From: Flavobacterium anhuiense
Lineage (GTDB): Bacteria; Bacteroidota; Bacteroidia; Flavobacteriales; Flavobacteriaceae
DNA: 64,000 nucleotides
Assembly: GCF_900101855.1 (NCBI RefSeq)
Contig: NZ_FMVC01000003.1
Coordinates: 164,261 to 228,260 of the forward strand
Reading direction: 5' to 3'
Shown here: in pieces, positions 18,201-25,918 of the stretch
Position numbering within the stretch: position 1 is the first letter of the stretch
Layout: each line of letters begins with the position of its first letter
Made by a program: the position numbers and the translations under genes
Notes under the pieces: generated by a model
Told to the model about the DNA's origin: nothing
Database searches by the model: none
Seen by the model: the letters and a program-made list of their open reading frames with translations, nothing else

Positions 18201-18948
18201 CCACTTTTAACTCAGCTCCAGAAATTTTACTGATTGCTCCAGTAAATGTTCTTTTTGAGGTTTTTTCATATCCAGTTGTAACGACAACTTCTTTAAGATT
18301 TTGTCCTGCTTCTGTTAAAACTACGGTTGGTGTAGGATTGCTAATTCCTATTTCTTTTGTCTCCATACCAACATAAGAAATAACCAAACGGTCTACGTTT
18401 GCAGGCATTTCAATAGAGAAATTTCCATCAAAATCTGTTAATACAGCAGTTTTTGTTCCTTTTGCTAAAACAGTGGCTCCAGGAAGAGGCGATCCGCTTT
18501 GATCTGTCACTTTTCCTTTGATGATTGGTCCGAAAGCCAAAATTTCAAACAAAGAATCATGATTATTTGAATTTGAAAAAGAAACAGCACTTTTTTGAAG
18601 CACAATCTGATTACTCACTTCAGAAAAAGTAATATTAAAAGGAACCAATATTCTGCTCAAAATACTAGAGAGAGTTTCTTGGTTTGCTTCAATACTTACC
18701 TTCTCTCCAAGCTGAGGAAGTCTTGAGTTATAGGAAAATTTTACATGAGCAGACTTTTCGATTTTCGATAAAGCATTGTCTAAAGTTAGGTTATCAACTG
18801 TAATAGTTACTTTAGTATCTAATTTTTTCTGCCCATTTACATTATTTGCGAGAGTAACGCTCGAAAACACAAGCGCTAACACAAACTGAAACAGCGTTAT
18901 TTTCATGATTTGGTGAAGTAATCGTTGCTTGACAACAGGTTTTTTCAT
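15238..18948 (-). CDS. SusC/RagA TonB-linked outer-membrane transporter with STN domain
   Basis: The 1236-residue protein carries a signal peptide (residues 1-36) and then an STN signalling domain (about 48-115). A carboxypeptidase-like regulatory domain follows (KGKVTDQSGSPLPGATV, about 145-220), then a TonB plug with EILKDASATSIYGSRSLNG and a long beta-barrel ending in aromatic FAINISF. It imports a bulky nutrient through the outer membrane using TonB energy. The STN domain means it can also signal substrate binding to the upstream FecR anti-sigma factor, which would release the ECF sigma factor. It is the first structural gene of the import operon. Confidence 0.95.
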   Translation of the reverse strand: MKKPVVKQRLLHQIMKITLFQFVLALVFSSVTLANNVNGQKKLDTKVTITVDNLTLDNALSKIEKSAHVKFSYNSRLPQLGEKVSIEANQETLSSILSRILVPFNITFSEVSNQIVLQKSAVSFSNSNNHDSLFEILAFGPIIKGKVTDQSGSPLPGATVLAKGTKTAVLTDFDGNFSIEMPANVDRLVISYVGMETKEIGISNPTPTVVLTEAGQNLKEVVVTTGYEKTSKRTFTGAISKISGAELKVDGVVDVSRMIEGKAAGVTVQNVTGSFGATPKITVRGSSSIFGDTKPLWVIDGVVQEDIINVTFADLASGNSATLLSSAVAGLNANDIQSIEILKDASATSIYGSRSLNGVVVVTTKQGRRDSPLKINYSVENTVRTVPSYTQFDILNSQESMSVFQEMRTKGYLDQSSSLTSRFSGVYGILAKQINLYDSSNGQFGVRNEQPYINQFLKKYELANTDWFKVLFRPSITQNHSLSFSGGGKNNTFYASLGYYTDPGWTVADNVKQLSANIKGTFYINDKLNITLSTLGSVRDQEAPGTYESKNDVVFGKVTRDFDINPFNYVLSTSRTLRPYDENGNLEYYQNNWAPMNILNELENNTLDIKVNDIRFQTDLDYKINKNLTYNLTASARYANTSREHKIYENSNVVGAYNAGVGETLNTQIQKDNVFLYQNPNDLTAPKVSVLPNGGFLRKYTNDMTSYNVRNSITYRNTFNEKHELEGFFGTEFRSVDRNNDNFTAAGIQFEKGLTAFIDPKLIEKLVNEGNSYYDFGAERERTVGFFGKVGYTYDRRYTASVTGRYDGSNRQGDTGSSRWLPTYTVSGKWNIKEESFMKDVESVNTLALRASYGLTATAGPATNSLAIYKSFITDRFAVGDRENAIRIEDLQNKDLTWEKQYETNIGVDLGMFRNRVQFTTDVYSRKAFDLIDYVITSGVGGQSVKQGNNADMETKGLEIGFTTQNIVSKDFKWSSTVNFSIYDQKITKLANKPAVFDLIATNGGNTVGHPRNSLYSYQFTGLNNEGLPTFILQDGAENNITEANFQDTNDVTKYLKYEGSVEPNKSIGFANTFTYKNLSLYVFIVGSGGNKVRLNPVYSNTYNDQTVFTKDFANRWINPGDENYTNVPVIADKLLNRNYGANDLQIAYNTYNFSDVRIASGDFVRLKNISLGWEFPSDYKRKLGLTTFNLKASAVNPWLIYSDKKLNGQDPEFRNTGGVAFPITSQYTFAINISF

Positions 18949-19049
18949 AATTTTGGTTTGTTTTGATTAATACTATTCGAGTGTATTTTAAGAAACATCA
19001 TAAATTACCCTTTACAGAGAAGTAATTTATTCAGATTTAAGTGTCGATA

Positions 19050-19080
19050 ATGTTACAGCATTCTCGGCACTTTTTTTATG
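19050..19080. other. Imperfect hairpin in the leader region upstream of the SusC gene
   Basis: Around 19041-19075 an imperfect stem (AGTGTCGATAATG with CATTCTCGGCACT) lies between the FecR stop (19179) and the SusC start (18948). Its T tract faces the plus strand, where there is no gene. On the minus strand it would lie in the SusC leader or limit read-through from fecR. The surrounding 230 bp hold no gene. Confidence 0.35.
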
Positions 19081-19178
19081 TATTAGTTTTTTACATAGGC
19101 ACTTACAAATTATTTTTTAGTTTTTTAATTAGTTTAATTTTGGATTTTCTTTTTTTTATTTTAATTGAATTGAGAATT

Positions 19179-20294
19179 CTAGTTACAGCCAGAAGTCGTA
19201 ATTACAATCTGATTTCCATTCATTTCATAATTAGTATCGTTACCAATACTTTTACAAATTATTTTTAGCTTTTCCGCCAGTGGCTGATCGCTTAATGAAG
19301 TAGTTAATCGGCAATCTTTCAATTTGTCGTGAGGAAAATCTATATCTACCAAATAAGCCTGTTCAATGGTTTCAAGAATTTGCGCTACAGGTATATCTGT
19401 AAATTCGAAGCTTAATTGCTCTATATTTCCAACACTGCTAACTAAAATCGGATCCTGCGTAATATTTGTTATTTTGTTAAATAGCAATTCTTTACGAACA
19501 AAACGCAATGCTTGATTAGGAAGAAGAACAATTTCCTCGTTTTCAACATTATGAACTAAATTGTTGGATTTTACCTTAACTTTACCGGTGCGAACAAGAA
19601 CTTCGACATTTTGCTGATCTGGATAAGCCTTTATTCTAAAGCTAGTACCAACAACACGAGTTACGATCTCGTTAGCGTAAACAAAAAAAGGCTTTTTAGG
19701 ATTTTTACTAATTTCAAAGAAACCTTCGCCGGATAAATACACCTTTCTTTCGTTTCCGGTAAAGATTTTAGGGTAACTTAATTTACTATTGGGCTGTAAT
19801 AAGACCGAACTTCCATCAGACAAAGTAATTATCTGCGATTTTTCAGTATTGTTGGTTTGTTCTACTAAACCTTCATTATTGTCCTGAATAAGTTCGTTAT
19901 AAGTAACTACGTTATCAGTAGTTGTTATGTTAGTTTTAAAAAACCATACAGAAAATATACCAACCAAAATAGCGGCAGCAACACCACTAATCCAGTATCT
20001 TTGTATTTTTAGCTTCTTAATTTTTGAAGTTTCTTGAGAAAGTTCTTCTCTCTGTTCAATTTTACGCCAAGTTTGCTGCAAGGCTTCATGAACTTCATTT
20101 GAAGAAAGATTAGACTCTGGAACTCGCATTGCCAACAACACAAGTCTCGCGTCTTCGACAAGCTTAGCTCTCTGAAGATTTTCTAAAGTCCATTCTTCCC
20201 AGCCTTGTTCATCAACTTTTGATAAAATCCATAGTTGAAAAGATTCATCAGCTAAGAAGTCTTCTATTTCGATATAATTGTTACGTTTTTGCAT
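19179..20294 (-). CDS. FecR-family anti-sigma factor
   Basis: A 371-residue single-pass membrane protein. The cytoplasmic N-terminal helical region (1-100) would hold the ECF sigma factor. A membrane helix follows at about 104-124 (YWISGVAAAILVGIFSVWFF). The periplasmic FecR domain (about 150-265) contains ITLSDGSSVLLQPNSKLSYP and VRTGKVKV. The C-terminal segment (about 295-371, FTDIPVAQILETIEQAY) is an STN-like DUF4974 domain. It relays the signal from the SusC transporter to the sigma factor encoded 90 bp upstream. Confidence 0.93.
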   Translation of the reverse strand: MQKRNNYIEIEDFLADESFQLWILSKVDEQGWEEWTLENLQRAKLVEDARLVLLAMRVPESNLSSNEVHEALQQTWRKIEQREELSQETSKIKKLKIQRYWISGVAAAILVGIFSVWFFKTNITTTDNVVTYNELIQDNNEGLVEQTNNTEKSQIITLSDGSSVLLQPNSKLSYPKIFTGNERKVYLSGEGFFEISKNPKKPFFVYANEIVTRVVGTSFRIKAYPDQQNVEVLVRTGKVKVKSNNLVHNVENEEIVLLPNQALRFVRKELLFNKITNITQDPILVSSVGNIEQLSFEFTDIPVAQILETIEQAYLVDIDFPHDKLKDCRLTTSLSDQPLAEKLKIICKSIGNDTNYEMNGNQIVITTSGCN

Positions 20295-20384
20295 CTTACT
20301 ATTAAGGTTACAAAAACATAGAGGACAGTTTTTATATTATATACTCACTTATTTAAGATTTTTTTTTGATTTTTTCTTAAATTT

Positions 20385-20990
20385 TTAAAAAACACCTGAG
20401 GATATAAGGACTAGAAGCGGAATACTGCTCTTCCATTCTTTACGAAGAGTTAGCAAACCACGGTGTAAAAGGTTGCTAGCTGATTGATAGTTTACATCTA
20501 ACAAATCTGCTATCTGATCTACACTTAAACCTTGATGATAGCGTAAATACAAGGCTTCTTTCTGGCGGCCTGGCAAATCGTTTAATAATTTATTTAAAAG
20601 AAGAACACGTTCGGCAGTTACTTCATCTTCTACCAAATTATTTTCTATAGAAAAGTCAAAAAGAAACTCCAAAACGTCTGTTGTGGTGGTTTTTCTAAAC
20701 ACATGATCTCTTTCATGCAAACGCGCAATTCTCTTTCTAACACTAGAAAGCAAATAGGCCTTAACTATAACATTATCTTGAAGAGAATCTCGATAAAGCC
20801 AAATATCAGCAAAAACATCTTGAATACAATCTTGCACTTTTTCAGTATACGGGCAAAGTGAATTACCATAACTGATTAAGTCTCTATAATATTTTTCAAA
20901 AAGTAAAGAAAATGATTTCTCATTACCATTTTTCAAATTGTTCCATAGAATAAAATCGTCTAAAACCTTGTTCTTTAAAATTTGGCTCAT
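20385..20990 (-). CDS. ECF sigma-70 factor of the import locus
   Basis: The 201-residue sigma factor has region 2 at about residues 20-90 (FSLLFEKYYRDLISYGNSL, VQDCIQDVFADIWLYRDSL) and region 4 at about 128-185 (LNDLPGRQKEALYLRYHQ, with helix-turn-helix LSVDQIADLLDVNYQSASN). It would direct RNA polymerase to the SusC operon promoter when released by FecR. A TATTTTTG box (20999-20992, minus strand) abuts the ATG, suggesting a very short or absent leader. Confidence 0.94.
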   Translation of the reverse strand: MSQILKNKVLDDFILWNNLKNGNEKSFSLLFEKYYRDLISYGNSLCPYTEKVQDCIQDVFADIWLYRDSLQDNVIVKAYLLSSVRKRIARLHERDHVFRKTTTTDVLEFLFDFSIENNLVEDEVTAERVLLLNKLLNDLPGRQKEALYLRYHQGLSVDQIADLLDVNYQSASNLLHRGLLTLRKEWKSSIPLLVLISSGVF

Positions 20991-21445
20991 ACAAAAATAC
21001 TTAGGTGCGCAAAAAATCGAATCAATTTAAATCAATCGTAAAAAGGGATTAATTGCAAAGGGTTAATATTGCTTTTAAAATTTGATTCTTAACGATTATA
21101 ATGAATCTGTAACAAACTATAATTTAACAAAAAGTTAAGCAATCACCTTACATTCTATCAAACCTTATCTATCACAAAAGAACCATATTTTAACATTATT
21201 TTTTGTTTTTGTGTGATAAATATAGAAAAGCAAATGATTAAAACCCAATAATTCGCTAAAATTTGCTCATTTTTCCAAATTCATCAGTATTTACCCTACT
21301 TTTTTAATTAAACTTAAAATTTACTATAATTTAAATTTTAATTAACAGATTGCATAAATAATCCCTCACAACAAAAAATTAATTAATCCAATAAAAAAGA
21401 GCCTTATGTAAGTAAGACTCTTTTTTGCTATCTATAGAAAGTCAT
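20991..21445. other. 455-bp intergenic region upstream of the sigma gene
   Basis: This AT-rich stretch separates the sigma factor start from the end of the leucine-rich-repeat gene. It holds a terminator at 21393-21426 and a TATTTTTG box next to the sigma start. I see no open frame of note, RNA gene or strong repeat in the remainder. Confidence 0.5.
21393..21426 (-). terminator. Terminator of the leucine-rich-repeat protein gene
   Basis: A stem with one mismatch (21393-21406 with 21413-21426, core AAGAGCCTTA/TAAGACTCTT) ends in six T on either strand. It lies 20 nt after the stop at 21446. Confidence 0.75.
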
Positions 21446-23890
21446 TTAAATTTTAATAAACTTCGTTGATAAGTTTCCAGTGGCAGTTTTAACTTGAAGA
21501 ATGTAATTTCCAGATTTAAATTTTGAAACATCAATTTTTGAAATATTCTGAGCATTCGGAATCACTTGAATCAATTGCCCCAGAACATTATAAACATAGA
21601 CTGACTCTATTTCAACGAAATCTTTTGAATCTATTTGAAGATAATTTTGAACTGGATTTGGATAAACACTAAAAGAAGATGAAAGCTCAAAATCTTGTCT
21701 CCTTAAAGTTTTAAAAGTAGACGTCTCTTTGTTTGTCAAAATTGGAAAATTATAGTCAAAATAAATATTGGCTTCATTTTCAAAAGTATCTCCAACAACT
21801 AAAGTAGGCAATGTTTTGATTTTAAAAGCGATATAACCATCATTATTCTCATCATCAAAAGCAAGATTTATTTTTTCGAAGATAAATTCTACTTTATTTC
21901 CTTCTGAAATTTTAGTTATGTAAGAATGGCTCGAACTAGTAGGAACTAAAGTCGAAACATCAAATTTTGAAGTGTCAATTATATCTTTAATTACAACATT
22001 TTCAGCATTATAAGTCCCTGTATTTTCAAAACGAATTAGATAGTGAACATATTGACCAATAAGTTCAGGTTTAATGACTTTTCCTTCTAAACAGGTTTTA
22101 TCATTTGGATCATAAGAACCCACAACGGTTTGAGGAAATTCAAAAACATTATCATCAGGTGTTTCATCAGTTTCTGCAGAATTAATGATAACTTTATACT
22201 TTAATATATCTCCGTTATTTACTGCTGGAGTTTCAACCGGAGAATTCACGTTTAAAACTAAATCAATTTCTCTGCTTTCAAATGGTTTTAGATTTAAAAA
22301 ATTCCAAACTAATTTACCAGAGCTTTGATTAGAAACCACAGAGTTTGAAGAAACAAAATCCAAAATTGAATCGTCAAAACTAAGATTTAAAGTTCCTGAT
22401 TGAACAGTAGTTCCTTTATTTTTATAAACCAATTTATACTTTGCATCAAAACCCGGTCTCGCAGCATCAATAGGTATTACTGCAATTTCTAAATCGTTAT
22501 GCGATCCGTTTGGAACAATGCAAAAATTTTGATTGAAGGGACTTATTTGTGCAGGAAAAACGATATCGATAGACGACGGCGTAACTGTAAAATAATTTGG
22601 ATCTTCTACAATAGGGATTATTTTATAAGAACCTGGAGGAACCTTTAAAGAATAATCGCCATTTGAATCTGCAGCAAAATTCTGCAACTTCGTACCATCA
22701 AAAATTGAAAACTTTAAGTGCGATGCTCCAATATCACCAGCATCACAGCCATTACTATCAACATCAATCTGGCTTTTGCCTTTTATAGTGTAGTTTGTTC
22801 CGCCTGGCTCAAATGAGCAATAATTTCCAACTAAGCAATTTTCATATTTATATGGTGCTATTTTTTCTGTAACCAATGCCAGATTAAAATCGTCATCGCA
22901 GATATATTGCAGATTAGGACAATTTGAAAAATTAAGGCCATTATAACCTAATGTATTCAAAGGTGTCTCTAAAAAACTCAAATTTTTACTAGCTCCATTC
23001 TTAATATTAAGGAATTCTAAATTTGGACAATCTGATATATTTAACTCTTTTAAGTTTTTCGAACTACTAATATCTAAGGTTTTAATTAATGTATGTCCAA
23101 TCCATAAAGTCTCTAAAAGCACTTGATTTGATAAATCAATAGATTCAATTGGATTTGCCCCACCGTAACAATCTGTTATTTTTTTAGAATTTGAAAAATC
23201 GAGAAAGGTTATTTTATTATCCCAAAAATCAAAATACTCAAGCCCAGGCAATTTTGCGATATCTAAGCTTGGCAATAAATTTTGGGCACATTTAAAAAAC
23301 CATAATACTGTTGAATTAGGGAGCTTTAACTCAGTAAGCTTATTTTTGTAGCAAACGAGTTCTCGCAAATGCGAACTATTCGAAACATCCAGAGATTGCA
23401 AATCATTATTGTTGCATTCTATAATTCTTAACTCTGTTAAGTTACTGACATTTAAAGAGGTTAACTTGTTTTGTCCGCAAATAAGCGAGGTCAGTTTACT
23501 TAAATTTGAAAGGTTTAAATCAGTAATCAAATTTGAAGAGCATGATAACCCAGTGAGCTTTTTTAAATTACTGACATCCAATATTTCTAAATTATTATTA
23601 GAGCAATAAAGGCCAATTAAATTAGAAAAGTTTGACAATTGATCCAGCGATGAAATATTAGATTCTCTTAAATCTAAATAGCTCACATTTAAAGCTTCAG
23701 ATATTTCAATTTCACCATTGTTGTTAGAATCAATTTTAAAGTAATTTGAATTTAAATCTTGTGCGATTGTGTTAGAACCATTTGCTTGAAGCAATTTTGC
23801 CTTGAAATTGGCATCTGGAAAAGTAATTATTTGCGCTTTTGATGAAGAAAAAAAGCACAAAGCCAGTAATAGCAGGTAGTTTTTTATCAT
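21446..23890 (-). CDS. Secreted leucine-rich-repeat protein with T9SS sorting domain
   Basis: The 814-residue protein has a signal peptide (residues 1-19) and an EF-hand-like loop at Asp54-Glu65 (DSNNNGEIEISE). About a dozen leucine-rich repeats of around 21 residues follow (pattern LxxLxCxxNxLxxLDVSNL, residues 68-330). Next are a carbohydrate-binding-like fold (about 365-450) and a repeat-rich adhesin-type region with SYDPNDK and YLIRFENTGTYNAENVVI, as in DUF7619/DUF11 modules. The C-terminal T9SS type A sorting domain (about 735-814) contains VYPNPVQNYL, YNVLGQLI and GNYILQVKT. It is exported by the type IX system and anchored or released at the surface, probably for adhesion. Confidence 0.9.
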   Translation of the reverse strand: MIKNYLLLLALCFFSSSKAQIITFPDANFKAKLLQANGSNTIAQDLNSNYFKIDSNNNGEIEISEALNVSYLDLRESNISSLDQLSNFSNLIGLYCSNNNLEILDVSNLKKLTGLSCSSNLITDLNLSNLSKLTSLICGQNKLTSLNVSNLTELRIIECNNNDLQSLDVSNSSHLRELVCYKNKLTELKLPNSTVLWFFKCAQNLLPSLDIAKLPGLEYFDFWDNKITFLDFSNSKKITDCYGGANPIESIDLSNQVLLETLWIGHTLIKTLDISSSKNLKELNISDCPNLEFLNIKNGASKNLSFLETPLNTLGYNGLNFSNCPNLQYICDDDFNLALVTEKIAPYKYENCLVGNYCSFEPGGTNYTIKGKSQIDVDSNGCDAGDIGASHLKFSIFDGTKLQNFAADSNGDYSLKVPPGSYKIIPIVEDPNYFTVTPSSIDIVFPAQISPFNQNFCIVPNGSHNDLEIAVIPIDAARPGFDAKYKLVYKNKGTTVQSGTLNLSFDDSILDFVSSNSVVSNQSSGKLVWNFLNLKPFESREIDLVLNVNSPVETPAVNNGDILKYKVIINSAETDETPDDNVFEFPQTVVGSYDPNDKTCLEGKVIKPELIGQYVHYLIRFENTGTYNAENVVIKDIIDTSKFDVSTLVPTSSSHSYITKISEGNKVEFIFEKINLAFDDENNDGYIAFKIKTLPTLVVGDTFENEANIYFDYNFPILTNKETSTFKTLRRQDFELSSSFSVYPNPVQNYLQIDSKDFVEIESVYVYNVLGQLIQVIPNAQNISKIDVSKFKSGNYILQVKTATGNLSTKFIKI

Positions 23891-23955
23891 AGGTTTTATA
23901 AGTTTTTGGTGTTTAAATATATAAAACCCAAAAATAAAAACCTATAACTTCATAA

Positions 23956-23990
23956 AAAAAACCTTACTAATTTACTTAATAAGGTTTTTT
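23956..23990 (-). terminator. Terminator of the small GIY-YIG-like gene
   Basis: An 11-bp stem (23956-23966 with 23980-23990, core AACCTTA/TAAGGTT) with T tracts lies 24 nt after the stop at 24014. Confidence 0.7.
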
Positions 23991-24013
23991 ATAATCTGAT
24001 GTTTAAAAGTAAC

Positions 24014-24442
24014 TTAAAAAGCTACATTCCATCTTGGCAATTTACCATTTTCATCCAAGAAATTTTGCAAAACCTGACCTTCAACAGCAGTTGGAATTGC
24101 TTTTGCATCACCCGCAAAAGTTTCATACCAAACTACTTCAAGCTCAGAAATATTCTCTAATTTCATTTGAGCTGGCCAAGAATATTTTCTTCCTGTTTTC
24201 GCAAACTGATGTCCGTTTACGATTTTATCATAAAGTCCACCATTTTTGCTTTTTAAAGTTCCGTCATTCTGAACAGTTCCTGTAGAACCAACCATAATCA
24301 GTTCTTTTGTATCACCTTCAACAGCATATACGATAAAGATTCCAGCGCTTCCTTCTGGCGCGTTGCAAGCTTCTTCTAAACTATCATTTACAGTAAAAGT
24401 AAAACTGTTTGTTGATTTAAATTTTTCTAATTCTTTGTACAT
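24014..24442 (-). CDS. Small protein resembling a GIY-YIG nuclease fold
   Basis: This 142-residue cytoplasmic protein starts with a helix. It then shows GIFIVYAVEGDTKELIMVGS, which resembles the two strands G-I-Y and Y-I-G of the GIY-YIG fold. GGLYDKIVNGHQF follows, and late there is VEGQVLQNFLDENGKLPRWN, where Glu and Asn fall at positions like those of the family's metal-binding Glu and late Asn. The first Tyr is Phe, and the usual helix Arg is unclear, so it may be inactive or bind nucleic acid only. The resemblance is by eye; the protein could be an unrelated alpha/beta fold. Confidence 0.5.
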   Translation of the reverse strand: MYKELEKFKSTNSFTFTVNDSLEEACNAPEGSAGIFIVYAVEGDTKELIMVGSTGTVQNDGTLKSKNGGLYDKIVNGHQFAKTGRKYSWPAQMKLENISELEVVWYETFAGDAKAIPTAVEGQVLQNFLDENGKLPRWNVAF

Positions 24443-24470
24443 AATTCTTTTTTAAGCTTCTAAGATACTG

Positions 24471-24488
24471 TCCCGATAGCTATCGGGA
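24471..24488. repeat. Perfect 18-bp palindrome TCCCGATAGCTATCGGGA
   Basis: The 18-bp sequence is its own reverse complement. It lies just upstream of the gene starting at 24442. A degenerate copy (TCCGATAGCTATAGGA) lies at 27649-27664, so this is a dispersed intergenic element and not a unique operator. Confidence 0.7.
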
Positions 24489-24533
24489 TCGATGCTGAGT
24501 TTTATTTTATTTATGCCTCAGCCTTTAAAATGT

Positions 24534-24566
24534 AAAAAAGTCTCAACAAGAAATTGAGACTTTTTT
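24534..24566 (-). terminator. sucD terminator
   Basis: A 13-bp perfect stem (24534-24546 with 24554-24566, core AGTCTCAA/TTGAGACT) with a 7-nt loop runs into T residues on the minus strand, 29 nt after the sucD stop. Confidence 0.85.
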
Positions 24567-24595
24567 TTAAAATTTGTTATTTTGAGACTTGAAAA

Positions 24596-25468
24596 TTATC
24601 CAAGTACTTCTTTTACTTTTTTACCAATTTCAGCTGGTGAATCAACAACATGAATTCCGTTCTCTCTCATGATTTGTTTTTTAGCAGCAGCTGTATCATC
24701 AGAACCACCAACGATTGCACCTGCGTGACCCATTGTTCTACCAGCAGGAGCAGTTTCTCCAGCGATAAAACCAATAACTGGTTTACGGTTACCATCAGCT
24801 TTTACCCATCTTGCAGCGTCTGCTTCAAGTTGGCCACCGATTTCACCAATCATGATGATAGCTTCAGTTTCTGGATCGTTCATTAATAATTCAACAGCTT
24901 CTTTAGTAGTAGTTCCAATAATTGGATCTCCACCAATTCCGATAGCTGTAGTGATTCCTAATCCTTGTTTTACAACTTGGTCAGCAGCTTCGTAAGTTAA
25001 AGTTCCAGATTTAGAAACGATACCAACTGTTCCTTTTTTGAAAACGAAACCTGGCATAATACCAACTTTAGCTTCACCTGGAGTAATTACACCTGGACAG
25101 TTTGGACCAATTAATCTTGAATTTCTTTCTTTAACATAATTATTTGCTTTAATCATATCTGCTACAGGAATTCCTTCTGTAATAGCAATAATTACTTTAA
25201 TTCCAGCATCAGCAGCTTCCATAATTGCATCAGCAGCAAAAGCTGGCGGAACAAAAATGATAGAAGTATCAGCACCAGCTTGGTCAACAGCATCTTTTAC
25301 TGTATTAAAAACTGGACGATCTAAATGGCTAGTACCACCTTTTCCTGGAGTTACACCTCCAACAACATTAGTACCGTACTCAATCATTTGAGAAGCGTGG
25401 AAAGTTCCTTCACTTCCTGTAAATCCCTGAACAATTATTTTGGAATCTTTATTAACTAAAACACTCAT
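24596..25468 (-). CDS. sucD: Succinate--CoA ligase alpha subunit SucD
   Basis: The 290-residue alpha subunit makes succinate and ATP or GTP from succinyl-CoA in the TCA cycle, with SucC as partner (not in this window). The N-terminal CoA-binding Rossmann region contains [19 protein letters not shown] and GGVTPGKGG. The phospho-His lies in [11 protein letters not shown] near residue 246. Length is normal. A TATTTTTGC box lies at 25511-25503 (minus strand), so it can be transcribed separately from the lipid A genes upstream. Confidence 0.97.
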   Translation of the reverse strand: MSVLVNKDSKIIVQGFTGSEGTFHASQMIEYGTNVVGGVTPGKGGTSHLDRPVFNTVKDAVDQAGADTSIIFVPPAFAADAIMEAADAGIKVIIAITEGIPVADMIKANNYVKERNSRLIGPNCPGVITPGEAKVGIMPGFVFKKGTVGIVSKSGTLTYEAADQVVKQGLGITTAIGIGGDPIIGTTTKEAVELLMNDPETEAIIMIGEIGGQLEADAARWVKADGNRKPVIGFIAGETAPAGRTMGHAGAIVGGSDDTAAAKKQIMRENGIHVVDSPAEIGKKVKEVLG

Positions 25469-25554
25469 GATATATATTTTATGTAGTTTTTAAATTTGTG
25501 TTGCAAAAATAAGGTTTTGTAATGTATTTTGACTCTTTTATTGTCAAAAAAATA

Positions 25555-25917
25555 TTAAGAAAATTGACTCATTTGATAACCTCTATAAAGTTTATCATCT
25601 TTTATTTGCCAAATGGTTGCAAAATGCGCTAAAAGCATCTCCTCTCTCGGATTCTCAATTGTTTTTACAAAATGAGAGTAACGCACTGATACTAAATCAT
25701 CTTCACTAATAATATGACTAATTCTAACCTTAGAACGTACATAGGCGCGGCTAAGCTCATTGGCCATTTCAATTATCGAATCATAATCCATCTGAATAAA
25801 ACCTTTGCTGCTGTTCCATTCAAGCGTTACATCAGGATGCAGATATGTTTTTAAAATTTCGCTATCAATTAGGGCATCTGACTTATAAAATTTCTGAACA
25901 AATTCTTTAATAGACAT
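25555..25917 (-). CDS. NTF2-like / SnoaL-type small protein
   Basis: A 120-residue cytoplasmic protein with the helix-then-curved-sheet pattern of the NTF2-like fold (FVQKFYKSDALIDSEILKTY, then HPDVTLEWNSSKGF and VRYSHFVKTIENPREEMLL). Such proteins are small-molecule binding or enzymatic cups; the role is unknown here. Its ATG lies 1 nt after the stop of the lpxD-like gene, so the two are translated from one message. No catalytic Asp/His pair can be assigned with confidence. Confidence 0.75.
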   Translation of the reverse strand: MSIKEFVQKFYKSDALIDSEILKTYLHPDVTLEWNSSKGFIQMDYDSIIEMANELSRAYVRSKVRISHIISEDDLVSVRYSHFVKTIENPREEMLLAHFATIWQIKDDKLYRGYQMSQFS

Positions 25918-25918
25918 A

